Shown piece by piece: positions 8,999 to 18,451 of a stretch of 64,000 nt of DNA. Numbering within the stretch: the stretch's first letter is position 1; every line of letters starts with the position of its first letter. The DNA comes from CAYZQH01 sp050300015 (GTDB lineage: Bacteria > Pseudomonadota > Gammaproteobacteria > Pseudomonadales > Cellvibrionaceae). The translations under genes and the position numbers were made by a program. The stretch covers positions 62,001 through 126,000 of the forward strand of contig JBNKWZ010000032.1 of assembly GCA_050300015.1 (NCBI GenBank), written 5' to 3'. The notes beneath the pieces were generated by a model. That model ran no database searches, was not told the origin of the DNA, and saw nothing but the letters and a program-made list of their open reading frames with translations.

Positions 8999-9614
8999 AT
9001 TTATTCGAGAGATATTGATGATTTTGAAACGAATATATAAAGCGACAATTTTGGGGTTAGGAAATTTAAGTTTGTAGAAAATAAGCGGATGCATTTTTAT
9101 GTCGCTAGCCAGAAGGGATGGAAAATGAATTGTGTTCACAACGGTCCGATGTATAGGTGCTTCCTGTATTAAAGGGGTTTGGGTGCTAATGCGCGGTGAC
9201 CTTTGAGTGGTGATTGTAAATATTGACTTAAGACCCAATGTTTTCTGTGCGGTTATTTGGAAGGGTGGAGGCGCTCGGTGGTTGAGTCCTCATTAATGGT
9301 TGCGAATATTGGCGTGGCAACTTTAGGCCAGTTTGATGAAATTTTGACTGTGCTTAGCCGCCATCTTGGTGGTAGCGCTCTCATTTGTAGCGCTTGTGTG
9401 CCCTATAGCATTGCAGTGGTTTGAATGATTGTATGACTATTGACTAAATTGATTTAGGGTTTAGCATGTGCGTGGATGACTGCGATTGTACTCGGTGGGC
9501 AACAAAATAACCCGTTAATCGCTTTTTATCCTAAACCTTAAGTCGTCGAAATCCCAATAAGATTAATAGTTACAAAGATTGACAACAATAAAACTGGCCC
9601 TGGGGTATGCATGA
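8999..9614. other. Upstream region of the TonB-dependent receptor, no gene
   Basis: About 600 AT-rich bases without a convincing coding frame. An 82-codon minus-strand frame here shows no recognisable domain. The region must hold the receptor promoter and leader; GGGG about nine bases before the ATG at 9615 may be its ribosome binding site. A further partial R-repeat motif (ACCCGTTAATCG) is seen near 9510. Confidence 0.45.
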
Positions 9615-12593
9615 ATGAAAGCAAAAAATTCTCACAAGCTGAATAAATTAACCGTACTGGATGGTTCAACGTCTAACGGGCGTCTATTCAGCACTAAGTC
9701 CGCTTATCTTTACAGTCGCGCATCGGTACTGGTGCTGAGCGCGCTCGGTGTGGTGGGCACGACTCACGCCCAAGACCTTGAGCAAGAAGACAAAGTGGTT
9801 GAAGAGATAGTGGTCACCGGTATGCGATCGAGTGTGGTGTCGGCACAAGACATCAAACGAGAATCTGCCGCCATTGTTGACAGTATTGTGGCGGAAGACA
9901 TTGGTAAGTTACCTGATCGTAGTATTGCCGAGGCTTTGCAGCGCATACCGGGGGTTTCCGTCACTCGTTTTGATACCCCCACTGACCCAGAGCATTTCGC
10001 TGGTGAGGGTGCTGGCGTGTCCATTCGGGGTTTGCCCCAAGTGCGAGCAGAACTCAATGGGCGAGATATATTTTCTGCTAATGATGGCCGCAGTTTAAGC
10101 TTTGACGACGTACCGGCCGAACTGATGTCCGGTGTGGATGTTTATAAAACACCCACGGCGGACATGGTTGAAGGTGGTTTGGGTGGTATCGTCAACTTAC
10201 GCACCAGAATGCCCTTTGACCAAGAGGGGCAACTGATTTCCGGTACCATCAAAGGTAATTACAGCAAGGAAATTGACGAAATTAACGCGGAAGGTTCAGT
10301 GCTTTATAGCAATACTTGGGATACTTCTGCTGGGCGTATGGGATTGTTGGTGGATTTTTCGACATCAGAGATTTCCAGTCGTGCTGATAATTTATACAAC
10401 CGAGCTTTTTTCCCCGTGGATGGCATTGAGGCAGACACCGTTTGGGTGACCAAGGGCTCGGATTGGCGGCGCAATGACTATAGCCGCAAACGCGATGGTC
10501 AATACTTAGCGTTCCAGTGGGAGCCAAGTGACACAACCGAGGTATACCTTACCGGTTTTCGCAGTGACGCCAAGCGAGAATGGTACGAAAATGCGTTTTT
10601 TTTAGATGCGGGGGCCTTTCCGGAGCCGCCAACGGATAATGACTGGGTTTACGATAGCAACAACGCATTGGTGAGCGGCACGCTAACCTCGCCGTCTGGT
10701 ATTGCGCTTGGGACCAGTTCGCGCATTTCGTCTAACGATAGCACCACTGCTGATATCTCTGGTGGCGTGAAGTGGCAAGGTGACGCCTGGAGCGTGGTAT
10801 TTGATCTGCAGCACGTCGTTTCGACGGCGACGCGTGAAGACTATACCCTAGGTACCGTTGTTGCCCCACCTTCGGTTTATGTGGCGAATTTGGATTCGAG
10901 TAATGGCCCCACGATTGTGGATGAAAGCGGTACATTAAATGATTTAACTAATTATTCGTTTGGTCAGATGATGAGCCGTCCCGCAGATAACGAGGCCACT
11001 TCAGACGCTGCGCGCATTGATGTGCAATATGATTTTCTGGAGCAAGACATCATACAGTCTGTAAAAGCGGGTGTACGTTTTAACAATAAAAAAGCCCATA
11101 ATAAGGAGGGCTTCACGTGGTCGGCCCGCGTGCAACCTTGGAATGTAGGCGCTTGGACAGGCAATAATCTTGAGGCCCCTACCATTGATGCAAATAGCCC
11201 ATTAATGGAACCATACAGTTACGACGGGTTTCAGGGCGGTGATGCTAATGTACCGAATGATGCATTTATGTTTAGGCGCGGGGCGCTGAATGATTTTGTT
11301 GGTACGACTGACGCAATGATCGCTGCGACTCCACCACCAACAGGCTCAGAATGGGCGGTTAGCACGCCCAATTTCGAAGGGAATGCCACAGATGGTGGCG
11401 CTAATTTAAATAGTCCACTCAATCAAAATATTCAAGATGAAACAACGGGCGCCGCTTATGTGCGTATGGATTTCAATTTAGGAGATGATTGGAGTGGTAA
11501 CTTAGGTGTGCGCTATGTGAATACTTCGATAGAAGCCGAGGGGAATATAAGATCGGGTGGTATAACGGTAGGCGATGATCAAGCATATGATCTGCCGCCT
11601 ACGGTTTATCTAGTGGAGCATTCCTACTCTGAGTGGCTACCCAGTTTAAACCTGCGCTTTAACGCAAACGACGAACTGGTATTTCGCTTTTCCGCAGCGC
11701 GAGGCATGTGGAAGCCTGAGTTTTCTAGAACGGCAGCCGTTCTCAACCTACGAGTCGAATTTGATGACAGTATTCCAGAGGCTGAACGCCCCACGTCTGC
11801 CGATGAACTCGATATAAACGATCTTAATTTTACATTCTCTTCCAACGGCTCTAACCCAATGTTAGACCCCATGATGGCCACCCAGTTGGACTTTACTTGG
11901 GAATGGTACTTCAATGAACAAGGAGGCATGCTCTATGCAGCTTTCTTTTACAAAGACGTAGAAGACTTTTTTAGAACGCAAAATTTACCCATCGATTTGG
12001 ATACGCCCTTGGGCGTGATTCCCGCGACCTGGGAGTCCTATGTGAATGTGGGTACAGCTGAGATTACTGGCGTTGAAGTTGGTGGTACCTATTATTTCGA
12101 CCAATTACCAGAGCCCTGGAATGGGTTCGGTGTGAGTGCCAACCTGACAGCACTGACTTCTAGTGCTGACGTGCCTCAAAGCTCGGGTACTGCGCCAGTG
12201 GATACGGATAACTCTGCGATCGAAGGTTTACCGTTGGAGGGTTTAGCCGAGAACACTTACAACCTCGCGCTAATGTATGAACAATACGGGTTTTATGCAC
12301 GGCTTGCCTATACCCATACCAGCGAAGTGATGCAATCCATAGGGCCAAATGGATGGAATGGGAATGACAATGGTATTTCTTGGAAGTTGCCAGTCTTTGC
12401 CGATGACTATGGTCAGCTCGACTTCTCTATGGGGTACGATATCAATGAGAATATCTCTATCAATGTCGAGGCCTATAATATTGGGGAAGCAAAAACCAAA
12501 GGGTTTATCCGTCAGAATGAATCAGGTGATCATCCCTCGTTCGTATATAGCCAAGAGACTCGATATGGCTTGAGCGTGCGGATGAAGTATTAA
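9615..12593 (+). CDS. TonB-dependent outer-membrane receptor (carbohydrate-locus type)
   Basis: A 992-residue receptor with an extended signal peptide ending near THAQ (about residue 53). A TonB-box-like VEEIVVTG lies just after it. The plug domain (about 75-210) contains DRSIAEALQRIPGV and GVSIRGLPQVRAELNG. A long beta-barrel ends in the aromatic-rich YGLSVRMKY. The plug matches the large Xanthomonas/Caulobacter-type receptors often found in polysaccharide-utilisation loci. The neighbour is a tryptophan-halogenase-like gene, a common pairing in such loci. It would import an oligosaccharide or other large ligand using TonB energy; the ligand is unknown. Confidence 0.92.
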   Translation: MKAKNSHKLNKLTVLDGSTSNGRLFSTKSAYLYSRASVLVLSALGVVGTTHAQDLEQEDKVVEEIVVTGMRSSVVSAQDIKRESAAIVDSIVAEDIGKLPDRSIAEALQRIPGVSVTRFDTPTDPEHFAGEGAGVSIRGLPQVRAELNGRDIFSANDGRSLSFDDVPAELMSGVDVYKTPTADMVEGGLGGIVNLRTRMPFDQEGQLISGTIKGNYSKEIDEINAEGSVLYSNTWDTSAGRMGLLVDFSTSEISSRADNLYNRAFFPVDGIEADTVWVTKGSDWRRNDYSRKRDGQYLAFQWEPSDTTEVYLTGFRSDAKREWYENAFFLDAGAFPEPPTDNDWVYDSNNALVSGTLTSPSGIALGTSSRISSNDSTTADISGGVKWQGDAWSVVFDLQHVVSTATREDYTLGTVVAPPSVYVANLDSSNGPTIVDESGTLNDLTNYSFGQMMSRPADNEATSDAARIDVQYDFLEQDIIQSVKAGVRFNNKKAHNKEGFTWSARVQPWNVGAWTGNNLEAPTIDANSPLMEPYSYDGFQGGDANVPNDAFMFRRGALNDFVGTTDAMIAATPPPTGSEWAVSTPNFEGNATDGGANLNSPLNQNIQDETTGAAYVRMDFNLGDDWSGNLGVRYVNTSIEAEGNIRSGGITVGDDQAYDLPPTVYLVEHSYSEWLPSLNLRFNANDELVFRFSAARGMWKPEFSRTAAVLNLRVEFDDSIPEAERPTSADELDINDLNFTFSSNGSNPMLDPMMATQLDFTWEWYFNEQGGMLYAAFFYKDVEDFFRTQNLPIDLDTPLGVIPATWESYVNVGTAEITGVEVGGTYYFDQLPEPWNGFGVSANLTALTSSADVPQSSGTAPVDTDNSAIEGLPLEGLAENTYNLALMYEQYGFYARLAYTHTSEVMQSIGPNGWNGNDNGISWKLPVFADDYGQLDFSMGYDINENISINVEAYNIGEAKTKGFIRQNESGDHPSFVYSQETRYGLSVRMKY

Positions 12594-12617
12594 TCAATCA
12601 GTGTTTGGTTCAATATG

Positions 12618-12655
12618 ACACAAAAAAGCCGCAAAATTCTGCGGCTTTTTTGTGT
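12618..12655 (+). terminator. Intrinsic terminator after the TonB-dependent receptor
   Basis: A 16-bp perfect stem (12618-12633 with 12640-12655) with a 6-base loop; the right arm contains GCGGCTTTTTT. It sits 25 bases after the receptor stop, so the halogenase 120 bp downstream is probably transcribed separately or by read-through. Confidence 0.88.
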
Positions 12656-12712
12656 GTTTGAATTTATAAAAAAGGCCTTAAGAAAAGCACTTTATCATTA
12701 GAGGGTACGTAG

Positions 12713-14215
12713 TTGACGATAAAAAAAATGCTCATTGTGGGTGGAGGGACTGCGGGCTGGAGTGCTGCGGCACTGCTGGCAAATCATTATCGAGGCAAAG
12801 ACCTTGAAATCACTTTGGTGGAATCACCTGATATTCAGCCCGTCGGTGTGGGTGAAGCCACGGTGCCTGCCATCTTGAATGTGCACAACGTCTTAAAATT
12901 AGATGAGCGCGAATTTTTATTGGCCACCCAAGCGACGTTGAAGTTGGGTATTCAATTTCGAGATTGGGAAAATTTAGGCTCAGCGTTTTTCCACCCTTTT
13001 TCAGATTTTGGTATTGAGATTGAAGGCCACGCTTTTCACCAATGTTGGTCTTGGTTGCGTCAGTCGGGGCAGCAAGTGAATATGGAAGATTATTCCCTAT
13101 GCGTCGCTTTGGCAAAAGCTGGGCGATTTGCCTTGCCAGACAACGACTCGCCTAACCCTCTGGCGTGGTATGGCTACGCGTATCACTTTGATGCCTCACT
13201 TTACGCTCAGTTTCTAAAAAAATACGCAGAAAAATTAAACGTGAAAAGTGTTTCCGGTACGGTTGGCAAGGTTCACGTGAGTCAAACCACAGGCATGATT
13301 GAGCAGCTTTTATTACAATCAGGCGACACCCTTGAGGCCGATTTTTTTGTAGATTGTACTGGCTTCAGTGGACTTTTAATTGAAGGTGTTTACAAGGCGG
13401 GCTTTGAAGATTGGAGTGATTTACTGCCGTGTGATCGAGCGATAGTGGCGCAGACGGCTTCTGCAGATGGTAATGCTGAAATTAAACCCTTTACCACCTC
13501 CACGGCCATGTCCAGTGGCTGGCGATGGGAAATTCCGTTAAAAAACCGCATAGGTAATGGGTATGTGTATGCCAGTGAATATATCGATGACGCTCAGGCG
13601 CGCGCGGAGTTTTTACAAGCTTTGTCACTCCCATTGATTAACGAGCCTAGGGAGATTCGCTTTAAGGCCGGTATGCGGAAGAAGTTCTGGATAAAAAATT
13701 GTGCCGCTGTGGGTTTGTCCAGTGGATTTATCGAGCCGTTAGAGTCCACCAGTATTTCGTTGATGCACACTGGGGTGGATAAAATCGTTAAGCATTTGCC
13801 GAATTTACAACTAAGCGAAGATGCGATAGCGAATGCAAATAAGCTTAATCAACAGGAATACGAACGTATACGAGATTTTATTATTCTTCACTATATCGCC
13901 AGCAATAGAAGGGATTCTCCATTTTGGAGAAGTTTTCAATCTAAAACCCTTCCTGCTGTATTGGAAAAAAAACTTCAAGCCTTTGAGAATGACGGAACAT
14001 TGATTTCTTATGAGCAAGAATCGTTTAGAGGTGCCAGCTGGCTTGCCATGTACAATGGGTTTAATCGCATTCCCTCCAAAAGCCAAATGAATGAAGCCGA
14101 CCTACCTCCAGAGCATTTGACCTTAATACTCAAAAAAATTCGTGCCGCCATAGAAAAAGGCGTCGCTTGCGCGCCCACGCACGCAGAGTTTTTAGCAACC
14201 CTTCATTCGGATTAA
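12713..14215 (+). CDS. Flavin-dependent tryptophan halogenase family protein
   Basis: A 500-residue FAD enzyme of the tryptophan 7-halogenase family. The dinucleotide fold motif GGGTAGW is at residues 10-16, and the family lysine lies in TLKLGI (Lys77). The halogenase signature WxWxIP is at 270-275 (WRWEIP), and the active-site glutamate region is SGFIEPLEST. I chose the TTG at 12713 because GAGGG lies seven bases upstream and the FAD motif starts only nine residues later; an in-frame ATG at 12728 is the alternative. Homologues beside TonB-dependent receptors in carbohydrate loci have no established substrate. Halogenation activity is plausible from the motifs; the substrate cannot be read from sequence. 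Confidence 0.88.
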   Translation: MTIKKMLIVGGGTAGWSAAALLANHYRGKDLEITLVESPDIQPVGVGEATVPAILNVHNVLKLDEREFLLATQATLKLGIQFRDWENLGSAFFHPFSDFGIEIEGHAFHQCWSWLRQSGQQVNMEDYSLCVALAKAGRFALPDNDSPNPLAWYGYAYHFDASLYAQFLKKYAEKLNVKSVSGTVGKVHVSQTTGMIEQLLLQSGDTLEADFFVDCTGFSGLLIEGVYKAGFEDWSDLLPCDRAIVAQTASADGNAEIKPFTTSTAMSSGWRWEIPLKNRIGNGYVYASEYIDDAQARAEFLQALSLPLINEPREIRFKAGMRKKFWIKNCAAVGLSSGFIEPLESTSISLMHTGVDKIVKHLPNLQLSEDAIANANKLNQQEYERIRDFIILHYIASNRRDSPFWRSFQSKTLPAVLEKKLQAFENDGTLISYEQESFRGASWLAMYNGFNRIPSKSQMNEADLPPEHLTLILKKIRAAIEKGVACAPTHAEFLATLHSD

Positions 14216-14496
14216 ATCACTTCTTACGGGCAAAGGCTCTTGTTGCGAAAAGCGTAATCAGGGCTTACGGCCAGCCGTTATAGAACCATGTTGTTACGAG
14301 CGAAAGCGGGGGTGGCACGAGAGGAGCGTGATCGCCCAGGCATCCTTGGCAAGCGCAGTACATGGTTGCCACCATTGGTAATTGGATGGGTACGGGGGCT
14401 GACGGATATGTTGAATGCGACGTGAGGTTGGCGTTATGAATGTTTGGTATACCGAAACATCTTGCGCTATCACGGGGCTTGCCTTAACGTCTCACT

Positions 14497-14994
14497 ATGA
14501 CTGATACGACTTTAGAGGTCGCCACTCGTTTGGGTGAGCTGGCCAGCAAATATTCTGTAACGGTGACTGCTGCAGAGTCCTGCACGGGTGGCGGGGTGGC
14601 TTCTGCCATTACCCATGTGCCAGGGGCCTCTGGGTGGTTTGAATATGGCTTTGTGACCTACAGTAATGGTGCTAAATCTCGCCTGCTGGGCGTTAAACCA
14701 CAAACACTGTTGCAATATGGGGCTGTGAGTGCTGAGGTGGTGACCGCCATGGCAAAAGGAGCTTGCGAGAAGTCTGGCGCTGACTACGCCGTGGCCATTA
14801 GCGGTATTGCGGGGCCCGGGGGAAGCACCCCTACAAAGCCTGTGGGTTTAGTGTGGTTTGCTTGGGGCCCTGCGAAGGGTGCCATGAAGGCGGAGCATCG
14901 TATCTTCAGCGGGGACAGAACCCAAGTGCGTGAGCAGGCAGTGGTCTTTGCCCTCAACAAGCTTTGCGAAGCCGTTGAAAATAATACTGTATAA
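14497..14994 (+). CDS. pncC: Nicotinamide-nucleotide amidase (CinA C-terminal domain)
   Basis: A 165-residue enzyme that deamidates nicotinamide mononucleotide in pyridine-nucleotide recycling. It matches a stand-alone CinA C-terminal domain: TAAESCTGGGVASAIT near residue 24-39, ISGIAGPGGSTPTKPVG near 98-114 and a typical GDR segment. The position just upstream of recA is conserved in many gammaproteobacteria. The preceding 281 bases (14216-14496) hold no recognisable gene. Confidence 0.93.
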   Translation: MTDTTLEVATRLGELASKYSVTVTAAESCTGGGVASAITHVPGASGWFEYGFVTYSNGAKSRLLGVKPQTLLQYGAVSAEVVTAMAKGACEKSGADYAVAISGIAGPGGSTPTKPVGLVWFAWGPAKGAMKAEHRIFSGDRTQVREQAVVFALNKLCEAVENNTV

Positions 14995-15005
14995 AAACCC
15001 ACTAT

Positions 15006-15021
15006 ATGTTTGCATGTACAG
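15006..15021 (+). promoter_or_regulatory. Probable LexA (SOS) box of recA
   Basis: The sequence ATGT-N8-ACAG differs from the consensus CTGT-N8-ACAG at one base and is extended by AGTAT-like flanks. It lies about 103 bases upstream of the recA start, where a LexA operator is expected. It is the best match in the pncC-recA gap. Confidence 0.6.
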
Positions 15022-15123
15022 TATTTTTGGCGTAAGCTTTTGGCATGTGAGCAGTAGGGTTATATTTGACCTGCGTGATTTAAGTGGTAAATGAATAAAC
15101 GACTCAATTGAAGGGGTAGCGGG

Positions 15124-16158
15124 ATGGACGCAAATAAAGAAAAGGCACTGAGCGCCGCGCTCAGCCAAATCGAACGTCAGTTTGGCAAAGGCACGGTTAT
15201 GCGCATGGGCGATACAGAGCGTGTCAATATTCCTTGTATTTCAACGGGTTCCTTGGGGTTGGATATCGCCTTGGGTATCGGTGGGTTACCCCGCGGTCGT
15301 ATTGTTGAGATTTATGGCCCAGAGTCTTCAGGTAAAACTACGCTAACCTTGCAAGTGATTGCCGAGGCTCAGCGTAAGGGCGGGACCTGCGCCTTTATTG
15401 ATGCCGAGCATGCGCTTGACCCCGTATATGCCGAAAAGCTGGGCGTGAATGTGGACGATTTGATCGTGTCGCAACCGGATACTGGAGAGCAAGCCCTTGA
15501 AGTCTCGGATATGCTAGTGCGCTCTGGCGCCATTGATGTATTGGTGGTGGATTCCGTGGCAGCGTTAACGCCCAAGGCGGAGATTGAAGGTGATATGGGT
15601 GACCATCATGTAGGTTTGCAAGCCCGGCTGATGTCTCAAGCGCTGCGTAAAATTACCGGGAATATTAAAAATGCCAACTGTTTGGTGATTTTTATCAACC
15701 AAATTCGTATGAAAATCGGTGTGATGTTTGGCAACCCAGAGACCACCACCGGTGGTAATGCATTAAAGTTTTATTCTTCGGTGCGTTTGGATATTCGCCG
15801 CATTGGCGCCGTAAAAGAGGGCGATGAAGTCGTGGGCTCTGAAACGCGCGTAAAAGTAGTAAAAAATAAAGTGGCGCCGCCCTTTAAACAGACGGAGTTT
15901 CAAATTGTGTACGGTGGCGGCATTAACCGTTTAGGTGAGATAGTGGATTATGGCGTTAAGCTGGGCATGATTGATAAAGCCGGTGCCTGGTACAGTTATC
16001 AAGGAGATAAAATTGGGCAAGGTAAGCAAAACGCTATTAATTACTTAAAAGACAATTCTGAGTTGGCGGTCTCGTTAGAGGCTCGCATTAAAGCGGAGAT
16101 GCTTGGTCATGCGGTGCCTGTGGCACCTGCGGCCGATCCCGTTGAAGAAACGGCCTAA
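15124..16158 (+). CDS. recA: Recombinase RecA
   Basis: A 344-residue DNA strand-exchange ATPase and SOS co-protease. Walker A GPESSGKT is at residues 65-72, the Walker B segment IDVLVVDSVAALTPKAEIEGD follows, loop 2 is near IRMKIGVMFGNPETTTGG, and the C-terminal tail is acidic. GGGG lies upstream of the ATG at 15124. It precedes recX, separated by a hairpin. Expected regulation is by LexA through the box at 15006. Confidence 0.98.
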   Translation: MDANKEKALSAALSQIERQFGKGTVMRMGDTERVNIPCISTGSLGLDIALGIGGLPRGRIVEIYGPESSGKTTLTLQVIAEAQRKGGTCAFIDAEHALDPVYAEKLGVNVDDLIVSQPDTGEQALEVSDMLVRSGAIDVLVVDSVAALTPKAEIEGDMGDHHVGLQARLMSQALRKITGNIKNANCLVIFINQIRMKIGVMFGNPETTTGGNALKFYSSVRLDIRRIGAVKEGDEVVGSETRVKVVKNKVAPPFKQTEFQIVYGGGINRLGEIVDYGVKLGMIDKAGAWYSYQGDKIGQGKQNAINYLKDNSELAVSLEARIKAEMLGHAVPVAPAADPVEETA

Positions 16159-16170
16159 ACGACCTACAAC

Positions 16171-16200
16171 ACCAGAGCGCTTAACGTTAAGTGCTCTGGT
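16171..16200 (+). terminator. Hairpin between recA and recX
   Basis: ACCAGAGC...GCTCTGGT forms a long stem (16171-16184 with 16187-16200, one mismatch) immediately before recX. There is no following T-run, so partial termination or an mRNA-stabilising structure is more likely than a full stop. This fits recX being expressed by read-through below recA levels. Confidence 0.65.
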
Positions 16201-16728
16201 GTGACTTGTGCTATGTCTTCACCCCATTTCCAATCTTCGCAAAATCCTGCTGACGTTGTATCACGCAAAGCGCTTGAGCTGTTGGCTCGGCGTGAATATG
16301 GTGTGGCGGAATTACACTTCAAATTGATGCAAAAGTATCGAACCCTGTTACCCAAAGGCGAGCTCTCCGTTTTGGTGCAATCGATTTGTGATCGCTTTGT
16401 GGCGCTGGGTTATTTGAGTGATGAACGGTTTGCCGAGAGCATTATCCGTTCGCGACTGAATCGAGGTTTCGGTCAGCGTAGAATTGAGCTTGCACTCCAA
16501 CAAAAAGGGCTCGATGAATGTGTGTACAAGCCACTGCTTGCAGCGCTTCAGGATAATGCTGATTACGATGAAGCGCTAAAGACGGTTTGGCAAAAAAAAT
16601 TTAACCAGCCGCCCAAAACCCCGCAAGAAAAAGCCAAACAATTTCGGTTTTTGGTTTATCGAGGGTTTGGGTATGATCAAGTCACGCAGTTTTTGCAAAG
16701 GCTAGAGGGGGAAGTTGCCTCAGTATAG
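16201..16728 (+). CDS. recX: Regulatory protein RecX
   Basis: A 175-residue modulator that binds RecA filaments. Three-helix RecX repeats are visible: ALELLARREYGVAELHFKLMQKY, then FVALGYLSDERFAESIIRSRLNRGFGQRRIELALQQKG, then the C-terminal KAKQFRFLVYRGFGYDQVTQFL. It directly follows recA. The open frame starts with a GTG at 16201; an ATG at 16213 is equally possible because neither has a strong ribosome binding site, perhaps due to the hairpin abutting the start. Confidence 0.92.
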   Translation: MTCAMSSPHFQSSQNPADVVSRKALELLARREYGVAELHFKLMQKYRTLLPKGELSVLVQSICDRFVALGYLSDERFAESIIRSRLNRGFGQRRIELALQQKGLDECVYKPLLAALQDNADYDEALKTVWQKKFNQPPKTPQEKAKQFRFLVYRGFGYDQVTQFLQRLEGEVASV

Positions 16729-16928
16729 GGCTTGTTTCTTTGTGTGACGTTTCTTTCGCATGAACACAGAAATGTCACTGAGGCATGAAGTCGAAAACAC
16801 TTAATGGCCAATATGCACAATGCTGCAAAACCGACGTGTGGCCTATGCCTGGGAATAAAATATTATCCATGTTTGTAGGTCATAGTGATGCAAATGGTTT
16901 TGGAGGATAGTCAAAGAGGGCTCACCTA

Positions 16929-17930
16929 TTACTGCGGTTTAGGATACCCCCTTGTCCACTCAGCCGCATTGGCCAACACTCTGGTATCAGCATCCGGCAG
17001 CGTGGCGTTTTCGCTGATGTGGCGCCGAAACTTTTTGCCGCCGGGTTGGTTCAAATACAAGCCTAGAATATGACGAGACATTCTGTGTAGCTTGTTGCCT
17101 GCATGTAACTCGTGCTCACAGTACTCGATATAGTCTGCCAACACCTCTTCCCGTGAGGGGGATGGGTGGAGGCCACCGAACAGTTGAGTGTCAACAGCGG
17201 CTAAACGATAGGGGTTGTGGTAGGCCTCTCTGCCCATCATTACGCCATGAACATGCAATAAGTGCGTCGCTGCCTCCTCCAGTTGAGTCACGCCACCGTT
17301 AATCACGATGGTGGCCTCGGGGTAGGCTTTTGCTAGGGCGTAAACACGCGGGTAATCCAGTGGTGGGATTTCGCGATTTTGCTTGGGGCTCAGGCCTTGT
17401 AGCCAAGCTTTGCGGGCGTGAACGATAAACACTCGGCAACCAGCGTTAAAATTGTGAGACACGAAGGTGTCGAGCGCTTCCCAGGAATCATGATGGTCAA
17501 TCCCTATTCGGTGTTTGAGCGTAATGGGTATAGAAACGGATGCTTGCATGCGATGGACGCATTCGGCCACCAGCTCAGGTTCTGCCATAAGACAGGCGCC
17601 AATTTTGCCGTTTTGAACCCGGTCGCTCGGGCAACCGCAGTTGAGGTTAATCTCATCAAAGCCCGTGTCTTCTGCCATTTTGGCGCACTCGGCGAGGGAT
17701 TTGGGGTCGCTGCCTCCCAATTGGAGTGCCAAGGGGTGTTCGGCTGGGTGGAACTTGAGAAAACGGTTACGATCCCCGTGAACGAGGGCGCCGGTAGTGA
17801 CCATCTCGGTATACAGGCGCGCGTTGCGGCTTAGTAGGCGCCAGAAGTAACGGCAATGACGATCACTCCAGTCCATCATGGGGGCAATACAAAAGCGCCA
17901 AGGTGAGTGCTGCATAATGAGCTCGGTCAA
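16929..17930 (-). CDS. dusA: tRNA-dihydrouridine(20/20a) synthase DusA
   Basis: A 333-residue FMN enzyme that reduces uridines 20/20a of tRNA. The N-terminus FCIAPMMDWSDRHCRYF is diagnostic for DusA. The active-site cysteine lies in INLNCGCPSDRVQNGKIGACLM, followed by KHRIGID and a C-terminal FMN-phosphate segment VINGGV. The frame opens with TTG (17930); an ATG five codons later (17915) may be the true start. It stands alone, convergent with recX, with 200 bases lacking a visible terminator between. Confidence 0.95.
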   Translation of the reverse strand: MTELIMQHSPWRFCIAPMMDWSDRHCRYFWRLLSRNARLYTEMVTTGALVHGDRNRFLKFHPAEHPLALQLGGSDPKSLAECAKMAEDTGFDEINLNCGCPSDRVQNGKIGACLMAEPELVAECVHRMQASVSIPITLKHRIGIDHHDSWEALDTFVSHNFNAGCRVFIVHARKAWLQGLSPKQNREIPPLDYPRVYALAKAYPEATIVINGGVTQLEEAATHLLHVHGVMMGREAYHNPYRLAAVDTQLFGGLHPSPSREEVLADYIEYCEHELHAGNKLHRMSRHILGLYLNQPGGKKFRRHISENATLPDADTRVLANAAEWTRGYPKPQ

Positions 17931-18211
17931 AAAGTCGTCAGGATACTGATGAGGAAGTTCACGTCAAGCGAAATAAATTCTGCTGATGCTGTGCTATTTT
18001 CGGCTGAAATGAATCAATATTCGCCAGTGGCAGAGGGGGTAAATGTGGGCCAGTATTCCCTAAAAGTGTTTGGCGCGTCACAATTGTGTGAAGTTCGGCC
18101 GCCCTAACGCCTCTCGTTTTGAGAGGAATAAGGGGGCGCTGTTACAATGCGGTAATGGTCTATTATTTCAAGGCTACTGTTTAAGAGCGGGATACATAAG
18201 AGCGAGTGCAA

Positions 18212-18436
18212 ATGAGGTTGAAGAAGTTGGCGCCCTTGGGCATAGTTTTAATGGTGGGTGGTTTGTTGCACGGGTGTGCAACTGTGCCTGTCTATAAGCG
18301 TGGTAATTTGGCGAAGCCCGAAATGAGCTGGACGCCCGACCCAATGGAGGCGGCCATGCAGAAACACGTGTATTTTTCGAAAGAAGGCTCCTCAGGCGGC
18401 GCAGAAGCGGCCGGCGGCGGTTGTGGTTGTAATTAG
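18212..18436 (+). CDS. DUF4266 small cysteine-tailed lipoprotein
   Basis: A 74-residue protein with a signal peptide and lipobox GLLHGC (Cys22). A short DUF4266 core (ATVPVYKRGNLAKPEM, then a histidine-containing HVYFSKEGSSGGAE) ends in the tail GGGCGCN. The tail cysteines resemble a metal- or cofactor-binding or redox site, but no function is established. I chose ATG 18212 over a GTG two codons earlier because it is better spaced from GCGAG. It is the first gene of a tight operon with DUF3570 and ApbE (16-bp and 24-bp gaps). Confidence 0.85.
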   Translation: MRLKKLAPLGIVLMVGGLLHGCATVPVYKRGNLAKPEMSWTPDPMEAAMQKHVYFSKEGSSGGAEAAGGGCGCN

Positions 18437-18451
18437 GGCGTGGAATCTAGA

